Source of the DNA: Tetracentron sinense
Taxonomy: Eukaryota; Streptophyta; Magnoliopsida; Trochodendrales; Trochodendraceae
Assembly: GCA_015143295.1 (NCBI GenBank)
Contig: CM026557.1
Coordinates: 35,225,965-35,289,964, forward strand
Reading direction: 5' to 3'
DNA: 64,000 nucleotides
In this document: positions 45,404-56,051 of the stretch, piece after piece
How the letters are laid out: every line of letters starts with the position of its first letter
How positions within the stretch are numbered: the first letter of the stretch is position 1
The notes under the pieces: generated by a model
What the model was told of the DNA's origin: nothing
The model's database searches: none
The model's input: the letters and a program-made list of their open reading frames with translations, nothing else
Program-made: the position numbers and the translations under genes

Positions 45404-48400
45404 TTATCGGATGCGGTTACACATATGTGGTACTGTGGACGAGACCCCGTCGAAGACTCTCCCATTTCTCTCTTTCCACAGAAGCCAAGAAACCGCCCCA
45501 GGAAGGACACCCCACACCGCCGCCCTCACCCCTTCCCCTCTTTCCCAAAACCAACACTGCAACAAATCCCGCAAGGTCGAGGGAAAGACCCAAACTACCC
45601 CCAATCGAGACAAAAAAAAACTCCACACCTCTATTGCCACCGGACAATGAAGAAGAAGATGGTCCACTAATTCTTCCGCTTGAAGGCACATAAAACACCT
45701 GTTAGGCAAACTCCAACCACGGGCCTGCAGGTTATCCATCGTGAGAATCCTGTCCAACACTGCGGTCCATAAGAAGAACGAGACCTTAGAAGGTAACCCA
45801 CGAAACCAAACAGCCCTAGCGGGAAATAACCTTTCCTCCACCGCCAGAAGCGAATGGTACAATAGATTTACTGAAAACCTCCTTACTCTGTCCTTGCTCC
45901 ACAACCTACAGTCCCGAACGTCTGGATAGATGGTAGACCCCGATAAGCGCTCCAAGAGTCGGACTAAATCTTCCAACTCCCAATCATTAAAGTCCCTTCG
46001 CAATCGAGGACACCAAACCACACCCGATGCATTCCTCTCGTAAGAATCAACCACTAGCACGTCCTTGTCTACCCACTAAACTGAAGAGATTACCAAAATC
46101 ATCCATAAGTCTTGTCGAACCTGACCAAACATCCTTTCAGAACCTTATCTCCGACCATCTCCCAACCCGATAGCGAAAAAAAGGCACTACCAATCCCGCC
46201 GTTGCCATAATCCCCTTCCAAAATCCCAACCCATGAGGCCCTCTGACCTCCCGAGGAATCCAACAACAACTCTCACCGTATTTGGCTACAATCACCTCTC
46301 GCCATAGACTGTTTCTATCCACCCCAAATCGCCACACCCACTTACCTAGCAAAGCTTTGTTCATTAGGGTTATCAGCTTGAGGCTCAGCCCACCCTCATC
46401 CTTTGGACGACACATATCAGACCAAGCAACTAGATGAAACTTGGCATAATCCCTTCTATCGTTCCAAAGAAAGTCTCTCTGCCTCCTCTCAATCCTAACT
46501 GCTACTGAACGAGGGATGGTAAGAGAAGACAAGTAGTAAGTCGGGAGACTCTGCAACGTACTCCGAATCAAAGTCAATTTCCCCCCTTTGGACAAATAGG
46601 AAGGCCTCCACCCAGATAATCTCCTCTCAATACGATCAAGAACTGGATTCCAAACGGATTTCATTTTGTAACTCGCCCCCAAGGGCATCCCTAAATACAC
46701 CGAAGGAAGAGAACCCACCCTATAGCCCAGGCAAACGGCCAGATGATTCATAATAGGGACCTCCCCAACCTTCACAATTTTAGACTTTGCCAAATTAATA
46801 CGGAGCCCCGACACAACCTCAAAGCACCTAAGAATGCATCTGATATTCAGAAGATCCCTTCTCGAAGCCCGGCTAAAAATAAGTGTATCATCCGCAAATT
46901 GAAGGTGCGAAATCCTCGGACCATGATTACCAATCTGAAAGCCTTTGAACAAAGTCCCTTCAGCTCTAGATACCATCCTACTTAACGCTTCTGAAACAAT
47001 CACAAAAAGAAATTGAGGAATCGGATCCCCCTGCCGTAACCCCCTAAAGCTGGGAAAAAATCCCACCGGACTGCCACTCACCAACACTGAAAATGAGACT
47101 GAAGCTATACATGACCGCATCTATATCCTCCACTTAGTACCGAAACTCATCCTTCTAAGGACATAGAGAAGGAACTCCCAATTGACATGGTCGTAGGCTT
47201 TCTCCATGTCTACCTTGCACAGAATACCAGGATTCCGATCCCACACCCTAGAGTCAATGCATTCATTGGCCACCAGAATTCCGTCGATGATTTGGCGGGC
47301 CCCCAGAAACGCACTCTGCTGAGGGGAAATAATAGAAGCCATCACAACTTTAAGGCGAGACGCCAACACCTTAGAGAGGATCTTATAGGGACTACTCACA
47401 AGGCTTATTGGCCTAAAGTCTTTGAGCTCCACCGCCCCTTCCTTTTTGGGAATCAAAGCAAGAAACGAGCAATTCATCACTCTATCAAATCCCCCTGTAA
47501 CAAAGAACTCCTGCATCACTGCCAAGAAATCCCTCCCCACAACATCCCAACAACCCCTGAAAAATTCTATCGTAAAACCATCTAGACCTGGCGCTTTATC
47601 CCCCTCCATCCCCCGAATAACACCAAGAACCTCCTCCTCCTCAAAAGGGGCCTCAAGAACCAACCTCTGATCCTGAGACAACACTCCAAACTGGATCCCA
47701 TCCAACTTGGGCCTCCACCTCTCCCTCTCCCGATACAGGTCCTTATAGTAGGACACAATGCTATCTTCCATCTCGCTCTTGTCTTCTACCCACCTCCCAT
47801 CCACCTGCAATTTGGAAATGAAGTTCTTTTTACGGTTAAAATTTGTCATTCTATGAAAGAACTTTGTATTACCATCCCCTTCTTTGAGCCAGCGCGTCCG
47901 AGCTTTTTGCTTCCAACTTATTTCTTCGAGCTTTAAGGTCGAGATATAATCTAACTTCTTCTCCTCTCTCTCTCAATTCTCAGTAACCGAGAGCTCCCGG
48001 GTCTCGGCCACACCATCCAACTCCGTTATGCCCCTCAGCAAACTAGCTAACCGCTCTAGAATATTCCCGAAGACCTCCTTATTCCACACTTTTAGACGAG
48101 CCTTCAACAATTTGAGCTTGATGCTGAAACGGGTGCCGCGGACCCCCTTCCAATCTCTTGATCCCACACCTCGCCTACAATCCCTCTCAACCTCTCATCC
48201 TCCAACCACATATTCTCAAACCGGAAAGGACTCAGCCCCCCCACAAAACATCCCGACTCCAAAAGAAGCGGAACATGATCGGAAATGGGACGGGGTAGAG
48301 AGGATTGAGTCATATTCGGGAAATGCTCCTCCCAAACTTGATCCACAAGAAAGCGATCAATACGACTCGCCACCCTATCGTTCCCCGCTTGAGCCCAAGT

Positions 48401-48958
48401 GAATTGAGCCCCCCTGCAGGGGTAGTCGATTAGCCCATAACGGTAAATGAAAGCCCCAAACCTCCTCATCTTCGCCGTGACCGCTCCTCCCCCTCTCCTT
48501 TCCGAGGAGATACGGATACAGTTGAAGTCCCCACCCAAACACCACGGCTTCCCCCAACGCACACTAACATCATCCAACTCCTCTCAAAACTCCACATCTT
48601 TTGCCCGACCAACTGGACCATACACACCTGTGAAGACCCAAGTAAAATCTTCCCCTATCAACCGGCACAAAATGGATACCGAAAATGCTCCTATTTTCGA
48701 CTCCATCACTTCCACCCTCATCTTGTCCCACATCAACAATATTCCTCCTGACGCTCCCAACGACGGTAGTGCGCTCCACCCCGACACTTGATTCCCCCAC
48801 ATATCCCTTAAATGGTGTTCCTTTATAGCTGCTAGCTTAGATTCCTGAATACAAATAATAGATGGCCTCTTAGTTCTTATGAACTCCTTAACCGCCACCC
48901 TTTTCTCCAGTTGCCCCAAGCCACGAATGTTCCAGGAGAAAATGGATAACCCTGTCAT
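45404..48958 (-). pseudogene. LINE ORF2: endonuclease, reverse transcriptase, zinc finger
   Basis: The ATG at 48958 overlaps the ORF1 stop (ATGA). Endonuclease: FSWNIRGLG, CIQESKL, GGDFN, SRIDRFLVD and SDHVPLLL (48958-48104), with one in-frame TGA at about 48584. After a frameshift near 48110 the linker includes an in-frame TGA near 47973. Reverse transcriptase (47849-46137): [39 protein letters not shown] and LQFADDTLIF, with the catalytic DD kept, and one TAG at 47121 probably from TGG. A frameshift near 46100 leads to the zinc finger CFMC...DHLLLHC and WLLWKERNGRVFDG (46060-45404). Confidence 0.92.
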
Positions 48959-51703
48959 TTAAACATCCGGCAACCCCTTGCTGACCTAGGGCTAGAAGAC
49001 GCCCCTTGCTTTCTAGCACGATCATAGTTCACCGTGCATGCTAATCTCCTGGCCTCCATAGCCAAAGCCCCCTTCGCCCCCATAGCCAAAGCCTCCATAG
49101 CCAAAGCCCCCCCCCCCCCCCTCTGTGCCACCTTCAGTTTTAAGAAATAAACCCCTAGCCTCTGCCTAGTACCCTGTTGTCGACACACTTAACGCCGAAC
49201 CCGCCTCCTCCACATGCTCCACCACCCACTCTGCCACCTCAACCTGACTCATCTGGGGTAACAAAGTCAAATTAGCATCCTGCTTGAGACCATCTGACCT
49301 GAGCACGATCTCAGGGCCAGGGGGAGCTAAACACAGAACCGAGACAGAGAAGCACTCTTGAACCTCTACTACCGAATCACCAGACGTGGACACAATCTGT
49401 CTTGCACAACTCAGGCCCGACAAAGATTGAAACCTAGGTTCGTAATCCTTCCCTACCGAGGTCGAATCTACTGAATTCTGATGGACCACCTCCTCAGCCG
49501 ACTGCCTCTCTGTGACACAAAAATCAAGACCAAGAGCTGAACTCTCCCCTTCTCCAACGCCCTTCTCACCTGAGCTGACATCGCAGGTTAGAGACCCCAC
49601 ATTATCCACCCCGTCTAACGGAGGAGCAAGCCCCATCTCAGAGAAGACCAACGGTGTGTAGTGTTCCAGCTCCGCCTCCTCTGCACCAACATCCCAGAAT
49701 TTACCTACCGCGCCACAAAATTCAGAGCCACTACTCACAATCCTCTGATCACATCCGAACCCTACCTCCTTCTCCTTAGAGAGCAACCCCACAGTCCCTC
49801 ACCTAGATCTGGAGTCACATAGCCACTGCCCTCCTCTGCATCATGCCGACAAGTTGTATTCGACTCCTTTGTCAAGCTTCTGTTATCTCCTTCTCGTCTC
49901 CTGTTCGGGTTGACCTTGCTGCTCAACTCAACTCCCCTCGTAGCCACAGCAAACTTCCCTCCAGATGAAAACTCCACGCCCTTTCCAGAACTAGAAGGAA
50001 GCCCCTCCCCTTCAGGTCTTGATCTAGGGTCGACCTTTATAGGATCCAAAACTACTGGACCCTCCTGGGCTGTTAGCCCAACAATAACGCGATCCGAAAC
50101 TACGGGCCCACCACTCAGCCCTAAGGTTAGCACATGCAGGCCCTCCTTCGCCTCCAGAACCCCGCTCGTGGGCCTAGTCTCCGACCCAAGTCCAACAAAA
50201 ACTGAATAATCCTCCAGCCCAATATCCACTAGACCAGGAAAGCCTCCACCCGATAAAGTAGGTCCATTCGAACTAGGCCCTACAACCTCCCCACCAGTGG
50301 ATTCCATCCCATGATCAGATTTGCTTAAAAAAGGAGACACCTCTGAAGTCTCTCGTCTTCCCCGCAGGGTTTTCTTTTCCCACCTAACCCTACGTCTCCT
50401 CCAACTCCTCTTTTGGTTCTTCTTTAGAAGATTACCTCCGTACGTCCCTCCTCTTACCAAAATGGTGTTATCAGCTACCACCCTCCCAAGAGAAGGTAAG
50501 TGCTTAGACTTCTGGCCTTCTGTCCTGCCTTTCAGTTCCGCCACTCCCCGCCCCTCTCTGAGCAGACTGCAACCCTGTTACCTTCTCAGCCCATGTGACA
50601 GCATTCTCTACCCCCATAACCACTAGTCTTCCTCCACCTTGCACTGCCGTACTAGGTTCTCCCTGCCCCACTGACCGTTCTGCCTCTCCACTACACCTCC
50701 TGACAAAATTCGAAATTTCCTCCACCTCCCCCTGCCGGAAACTCCTTGCTCCACCGGAATCCCCCGCCTCTCCATCCGATAATACTGATACAGCAATCCA
50801 GTGGATCTTACCTCTATCTAGAACAAACAAAACACGAGGTATTTCTTCCCTCTTAACGGAATCAACCTGGATCCTGGCTTCCCGGAGATCCGAAAGTGTT
50901 GCTGTGTTATGAGCAATGCCTCTTAGCCCTCCGCAAGCGGCCCCAATCCAGTGGAAGACATTCGAATTCCACAAATGAAGAGGAAGCCCTTGAATCCCTA
51001 TCCAGAAGGAATCCACAAAGAACAACTCAGGTAGGGAGTTAGAATGAGGCCACCATCTGTTAATCCTCAACGAGCCTCCTCCCGGTACCTGCCAGGGAAC
51101 TCCTTCACACACTTCTGAAACTGAGTTCAAATCCATCACCACTACTAACCCTCTCTGGTCCCCATATGGGATGATGCAGGGTTGCTCCTCTCTCGGCAGC
51201 AACGAGCCAACGATTTTCCTTATCTCTGACCAGCTGGTAACAGGAAGAGAGGAGGAGACCACCAAGGCCTTGTCCCACCAACCCTTCAACTCCACGCCCT
51301 CTGGCTCACCGGGAATAGAAGGCCATACAGCTTTGTCCTTCACATATAGCTTCCTAGCCGTCGCAGGACCCTCCTTCACGAACTCAATCGGACTGATGGA
51401 CTTCAACGCCCCCAACACTCCCTCCCAACCAAACCCATTCTTGGCCTTAGGAAAGATAACCCACTTCCCGTGCCCTCCGACCCTGGAACATGATGACAGG
51501 GATATGAACGCACCCTTCGAATTCTGTTTCTGCTCCACAACATACGCTGCCGACGCTCCTCTGCATCTCTCCACCCTGTACTTCTCTTCTTGGAGTCTCA
51601 CGCAATCCCCCATGAACCGTTGGAACCACCAAAAGGCGCATTCTTCCAATCGAAGCTCCACCGAACGCCCTCTACCGCATTCTTCCAATCTCATTTGTCT
51701 CAC
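48955..51703 (-). pseudogene. LINE ORF1 (RNA-binding protein), frameshifted
   Basis: Reads from ATG at 51703. WIGIQGLPLHLWNSNVFHWI near residue 240 marks the DUF4283-type domain of plant L1 ORF1, preceded by a W-rich N-terminus (AFWWFQRF). The frame shifts near 50540 (next frame ends at 49762), near 49790 (ends 49166) and again near 49180. The C-terminal part is low complexity, with a repeated ALAME unit (49050-49115). The final stop TGA overlaps the ATG of ORF2. In intact elements the protein binds LINE RNA. Confidence 0.82.
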
Positions 51704-52050
51704 CCAAGAAAATTACATTTCATCTTCCTATGCAAGGAGTTTCCGAAACTCTTCATGTACTAAGGAGATTGTTTCTCTCTCCCATTATGACTATTGATTG
51801 ATAGAAGAAGTATTAAAGGTGGACCTATACCATCATTACACCCATTTATCTTCCCAATGAAACTCCTACATCTCTCCAGCTCTCTCCCTCTCCATTCGTC
51901 CCCAGCCCGAACCCCTCAAAAATCATTCTTCCCTTCTAATCTCACCCATTTATCTAAAAAAAACCTCTCCCTCTACTTTCATCTTCCATCTATCTCCCCA
52001 TTTCCTTTTGCCCTCCTTCAATCTCACTCTATTAGTCTATCTTAACATGC

Positions 52051-52155
52051 TTGGAGGTCATGGCTCAGTTGTTGAAACCATTAGATGTGAAGGACTTTCT
52101 CTTTGGGTCGTTGGATGTCCCATTGGTCAACCTAGAGACAAGTTTAACAAACTAT
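52051..52155 (+). pseudogene. Captured coatomer subunit gamma exon a
   Basis: Encodes DVKDFLFGSLDVPLVNLETS and LTNY, the conserved segment just before the hinge of gamma-COP. It ends at a preserved donor (ACTAT|gtaagg). Lies inside the Helitron; not a functional gene. Confidence 0.82.
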
Positions 52156-52232
52156 GTAAGGTGTTCTTCTGGCTCTTTATCTACTCTACCATTAACTTCA
52201 ACACCTCTTATATGTGTATTATATGGATACAG

Positions 52233-52430
52233 GGACCTCTAGAAGAACCTTTTGATATTGATTCTGTACTTAAGGAGGTTTTAAGTCACGACCTCTTACT
52301 GAGAAGAAAGGCCCTGGTAAAAAGCCAATGGGCTTAGGTTCTCTCAGTGGGCCCACGTCCACTGTTGATGCTTATGAAAAAATGCTTTCTTCGATCCCTA
52401 AGTTTTCAACCTTTGCAAGCTTTTCAATGT
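52233..52430 (+). pseudogene. Captured coatomer subunit gamma exon b
   Basis: After an intact acceptor (ggatacag) it encodes GPLEEPFDIDSVLKEVLS, then after a one-base shift near 52290 EKKGPGKKPMGLGSLSG and DAYEKMLSSIPKFSTFASF. This is the gamma-COP hinge (EEPFDI...EKK.PGKKP.GLG...YEKLLSSIPEF). The 77 bp intron between exons a and b is retained, showing capture of genomic DNA and not of a processed copy. The 3' border is approximate. Confidence 0.82.
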
Positions 52431-52532
52431 TCTTTTGCTTGATTTTCTTTTTTTGTACACTACATGCACGTTAGTGGTTCATTAATAATATTTTACTGAG
52501 ACAATTTTTTATTTGTTTATTTTATATTTCAG

Positions 52533-52602
52533 TCACCTACACCTGTAGAGCTAATGGAAGCTGAAACATAATACATGATTAATGCTGTTAAGCCAAAGTG
52601 AA
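52533..52602 (+). pseudogene. Captured coatomer subunit gamma exon c
   Basis: Acceptor tatatttcag, then SPTPVELMEAET*YMINAVK, matching the gamma-COP appendage start (PVELTEAETEY). One stop where E is expected (TAA from GAA). Homology ends after NAVK. Confidence 0.78.
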
Positions 52603-53742
52603 ACCCCAAATGGGACTTCTAGTGGTCAGTGGTGCCTCCATCAGTCTCATCCATGACTTTAGTGTTAAAACATCTGTTTTGTAGTCTTTGTTTTGTTCTC
52701 TGTCTCTTTTAATTTTTTCTACTTAGAGATGCATTTTTGCTTGGTCTTTTTTTAGGTGGAAATGGTGGTATATTAGTATGACATGAAATAACATATTTAA
52801 TTTTTTGTTTCTTGGATGTTTTATAAAATATACCATCCTTAAAAAAAAATTACGAAGATTTCAGCCTAGCATTTTTGTCCATAATAATTACCATTCCATT
52901 TGTTTTCATTAGGATTGTCTTTAACCATTTGATTGAATATATTGCCAATTATGAAAAGGGGCAAGCTTCAGTTCTTGTGGATGAAGAGGATTGTCATCAA
53001 CTATTATGAATTTTTATATTGATAAGTATTACTGAATCCTGTAGTTGTGTGACTGTAATGTAACTGTTGTATCCTTTTTCATTTGATAATTTATTTTTTT
53101 TTGGTTTAACTAGATTAAGGGAGTAATCCGATCGAAAAGTTATGAAGATCAAATTCATGATATGTTTCCTGTTATTACTACCACTCTTAAGATTAGTTGC
53201 AACATGAAACCCGAAAAGTTCGCATAAGTGCTAATTTCAGCTTTTGTAATATTTGCAAAACATATTCTTACTGAATAAGAAAAAAGCTTGTCCTCTTTTT
53301 CTTTCCTGGTTCTTTCCATGCATGAATTTGTTATTGAATGCTTCATTCTAATATCTACAATTCCACTGTCTCAAATAGTTAGTCTAAGGGGGGTTATTAT
53401 CATTTTTTTAAACACTTATTTCTACAAGAAGCTTAAAGAAATTGTATCATACAAGAAGTCTAAGGGGTGATTTTCAATTTTTTTACGATGAAACTGATAC
53501 AAGTAGGTGCCGACTCAAGTGGACTGAGAAGCATGGCTACAAGCTATCACTTTGCGAGCATTTCTATAGAAAACATGTATACTTAGTAAGTAGAGATGGT
53601 TGTTCTTAAGTTCTTGCATACGTTTGAACAAAGGGTAGTGTTTTTTATAATACCAATTATTAGTTGCATATGCTTTAACACTTCTAGCTTTTGTGCTTCT
53701 ATTATTATAATTATTATTATCCTACTTTATTTTTTTCCTACC
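52603..53742. other. Helitron interior, unassigned
   Basis: AT-rich. Short protein-like stretches near 53115-53225 and 53500-53560 may be further captured fragments but match nothing I recognise. Confidence 0.35.
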
Positions 53743-53768
53743 CGTGCATCGCACGGGGTATGTGCTAG

Positions 53769-53891
53769 TTATTCTTAGAAACTAATTGTGATCTATTATT
53801 GGAATTCCGAACTATTCTAGCCCTAAAATTGGTGATTGATTTATAATTATCTGGAACTAATTAGAATTACAAATCAACCCTAACTATATCA
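53769..53891 (+). repeat. Gypsy 5' LTR, final segment
   Basis: Ends in TATCA just before the primer-binding site. Continues the LTR after the Helitron. Confidence 0.55.
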
Positions 53892-53895
53892 GTTT

Positions 53896-53907
53896 CGGTA
53901 TCAGAGC
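53896..53907 (+). other. Gypsy primer-binding site
   Basis: CGGTATCAGAGC, one base off the initiator-Met tRNA complement TGGTATCAGAGC. Confidence 0.75.
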
Positions 53908-53939
53908 TCAAGTTTGAGTAGTTTGAGGTGTCTTTGACA

Positions 53940-55512
53940 CCATGTCTACTTGCAATGGTGTGCCTTACTGTGTTGGATTCACTGATTGACAACGAGATGA
54001 TTTGCTATTGCAAATTGCTGAAAAATTGGACAACCTAGAGGATAAAGTTAATCATGTGGATCCTCGGGTTACTCAAATAGAATTTGGGAGAGTTGACAAT
54101 CATAGGGTAGTCAAAATCTTTTTGTAGTTGAAAACCAATATGGAGACCCCCGACATTGATGAGCAAGAAATTAATCAGAATATGCTGATAAAGTTTCATC
54201 CAGAGGGTATACTTAGGATCATAGTTTTAAAACTCGCCGAGTCGACTCGAAACTCGGGCGAGTCGACTCGGCTCGGCTGAGTTTCGAGTCGAGTTTCATG
54301 AAAAACTCGTTTTTGTCAGAAACTCGCCCCGACTCGCCCACGACTCGCCCCGACTCGCTCCGACTCGCCCCGACTCGTCCGAGTTTTTGCACTTTTTTTT
54401 TAAACCTAAAAATCGAGTAAACTACCTACCCAATTGACTAAATTATGTTTTTTTTCTTTTTTTTAACATACCCCACTCACTTTTAAGTATAAATACAAAA
54501 CAAAAGTGGGATGTTTAGTATATATTGAATTATATATCTTATTTTAGGCATGGTTTATCATTAATTTTGAATCTATACCATATATATTATTAGAAAAAAT
54601 ATTATATATGTCCGAGTTTTAGGTGTCATTACTCGGACGAGTTTTGCCCGAGTTTCCGAGTTGACTCTACTCGGCAAGTTTCCGAGTCGAGTCGAGTTTT
54701 CGGGTTTTAAAACACTGCTTAGGATCTTACCCATGGACCGATGAGATTTCCTAATAGACCAGCTAGTCCTAGAGCCTCTGTTCAAGATGCATATCAGTGA
54801 ATGATTGAACAAGCTAGATTTGAAGAACCTTTAGCTGATGACATCACAACTCACTAGAAAGATGAGATTAGATGTGCCACATTTTCTAGGAAATTAGATC
54901 TGAATGCATTTATTGATTGGTTGACTACCATGGAAGATTGTTTTGATTATATAACATGTCGGAAGATCACAAGGTACGATTTGCTCAAATGAAACTGAAA
55001 GGACCAGCTTGTGTTTGGTGGGTAATATTGAAGATTGTTTGTATCGACTAATCAACCTCCAATCTCTCACTAAGAGGAAATGAAGTTGAAACTATGAGAG
55101 AAATATCTTCCTCTTGACTACATAAGTTCAATGTTCGAGCCTTTAATTCAGTTGAAGCAATGAGAATGTCTGTACACGGGAACATTTAATTCTCTTACTG
55201 TGAGGTGCCAGGTTGATGAAGAGGAACAACAAACCATGTCCCGATATAAAGCATTCACTTTTTTTTCATTGAAATATTAAAGGGAGAAGACTACACTGCA
55301 ATTTTACAGTACTGAAGAGGTTTATGAGATGCTTCTCAAGATAGAGGCACAGCTTAGGCAGCCTTTAGTTAAACGTTCTGGTCTCCAAGCAGGGGAGACT
55401 GCTGCAAGAAAGACAGAGGGTGCAGCTCCTACTCGGTCAGCACCCAATCCAACCATTAACAGGCCAAACGCACCTAAACCTCCCTCCAACTGATGGAAAT
55501 AGGAATCAGGGA
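53940..55512 (+). pseudogene. Gypsy gag remnant, split by a MITE
   Basis: Opens with MSTCNGVPYCVGFTD (53941) and LEDKVNHVDPRVTQIEFG. After the MITE at 54221-54717 it continues with DWLTTMEDCFDY, SEDHKVRFAQMKLKGPACVW and REKYLPLDY-like text (frames mixed), then YSTEEVYEMLLKIEAQLRQP. This is the retrotrans_gag pattern of Ty3/gypsy (W..MEDYF...R..FA...LKG.A..WW). Many stops. No protease or RT follows; a LINE interrupts at 55521. Confidence 0.78.
54221..54717. mobile_element. Mutator-type MITE rich in GAGTCGACTCG
   Basis: Flanked by an exact 9 bp target duplication CTTAGGATC (54212-54220 and 54718-54726), the Mutator length. Ends ATAGTTTTAAAACTCG and, reversed, CAGTGTTTTAAAACCCG. The left arm is an array of cgactcg/gagtcg repeats (54237-54385); the right arm repeats the reverse. 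497 bp, no transposase. Confidence 0.9.
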
Positions 55513-55520
55513 AATACTTC

Positions 55521-56046
55521 TTTTTTATCGGTAAATGTAATATTAAATAACAAAGAAAAAAAGAAAAATACATGCTACAAATTCACAAAAAGTGAACCTA
55601 AGGCAAACGAAAAGATAAGACAAAACCCCAAGAAAGGGAAACAAGTAAACAGTGTGTCGCCCAACGAATGCCAACAAGATAAGAAGCCTTGGAAGATACA
55701 GGAAAAAATCTAGGCGATACCAATTTAGGAAAGAAAATAATACCCGAGGCTCCTTGCGAAAGAGCAATGCAAGAGGCAAGAGCAAGTGATCAATGGATTC
55801 CTCCTCTACAAGGCACAAATAACAACGGTTTGGTAGACTCCAACCTCTACTTTTGAGATGATCTAAAGTTAAGATCTTGTCTAGAAATGTTGTCCACATA
55901 AAAAGGATACCTTTGAAGGTACACCAACGTGCCACACAGCCTGCCGAGGAAAAATAGGATAGCTACCAAAGTTTAGCGCCTATCGAAAGGACTTCACATT
56001 TCACAATAAACGATTTTTGTTGTCACTAGACCAAACTCAGCTATCC
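55521..56046 (-). pseudogene. LINE-B 3' part: zinc finger region
   Basis: The T run at 55521-55526 is the tail. Minus strand: AVWHVGVPSKVSF, then ILTLDHLKSRGWSLPNRCYL with CLVEEESIDHLLL, the zf-RVT zinc finger, and upstream ARDS*VWSSDNKNRL. The text breaks at 56046 and resumes at 58900 as SVRPVLSA, so the LTR insertion between them is secondary. Confidence 0.85.
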
Positions 56047-56051
56047 CTAGC

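Larger units (their letters stand above)
45204..51735 (-). mobile_element. Nearly full-length L1-type LINE inside the Helitron
   Basis: The 3' tail is at the left (T run 45204-45212, GCAATTTATCAAAA on the minus strand). ORF1 lies at 48955-51703 and ORF2 at 45404-48958, with a short 5' UTR ending near 51735 (border approximate). It is GC-rich compared with the surroundings. Few disabling changes per kb make it the youngest LINE in the window. Target duplication not found. Confidence 0.92.
44971..53768 (+). mobile_element. Helitron carrying coatomer-gamma exon copies, split by a LINE
   Basis: 5' end A|TCTATACTAATACTATA. 3' end hairpin CCCGTGCATCGCACGGG, then GTATGTG and CTAG|T (53765-53768). 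These match the termini of the Helitron at 3032-4398. Without the LINE at about 45204-51735 it is about 2.3 kb. It holds plus-strand exon copies of the gamma subunit of coatomer (52051-52602) and no Rep/helicase, so it is a non-autonomous gene-capturing Helitron. Confidence 0.82.

Noticed and set aside
45411-51797. Many plus-strand open frames
   Set aside because: They are antisense shadows of the GC-rich minus-strand LINE ORF1 and ORF2.
52051-52602. Coatomer gamma as a real host gene
   Set aside because: Only about three hinge-region exons, with a frameshift and a stop, inside Helitron termini; no other COPG exons in the window.
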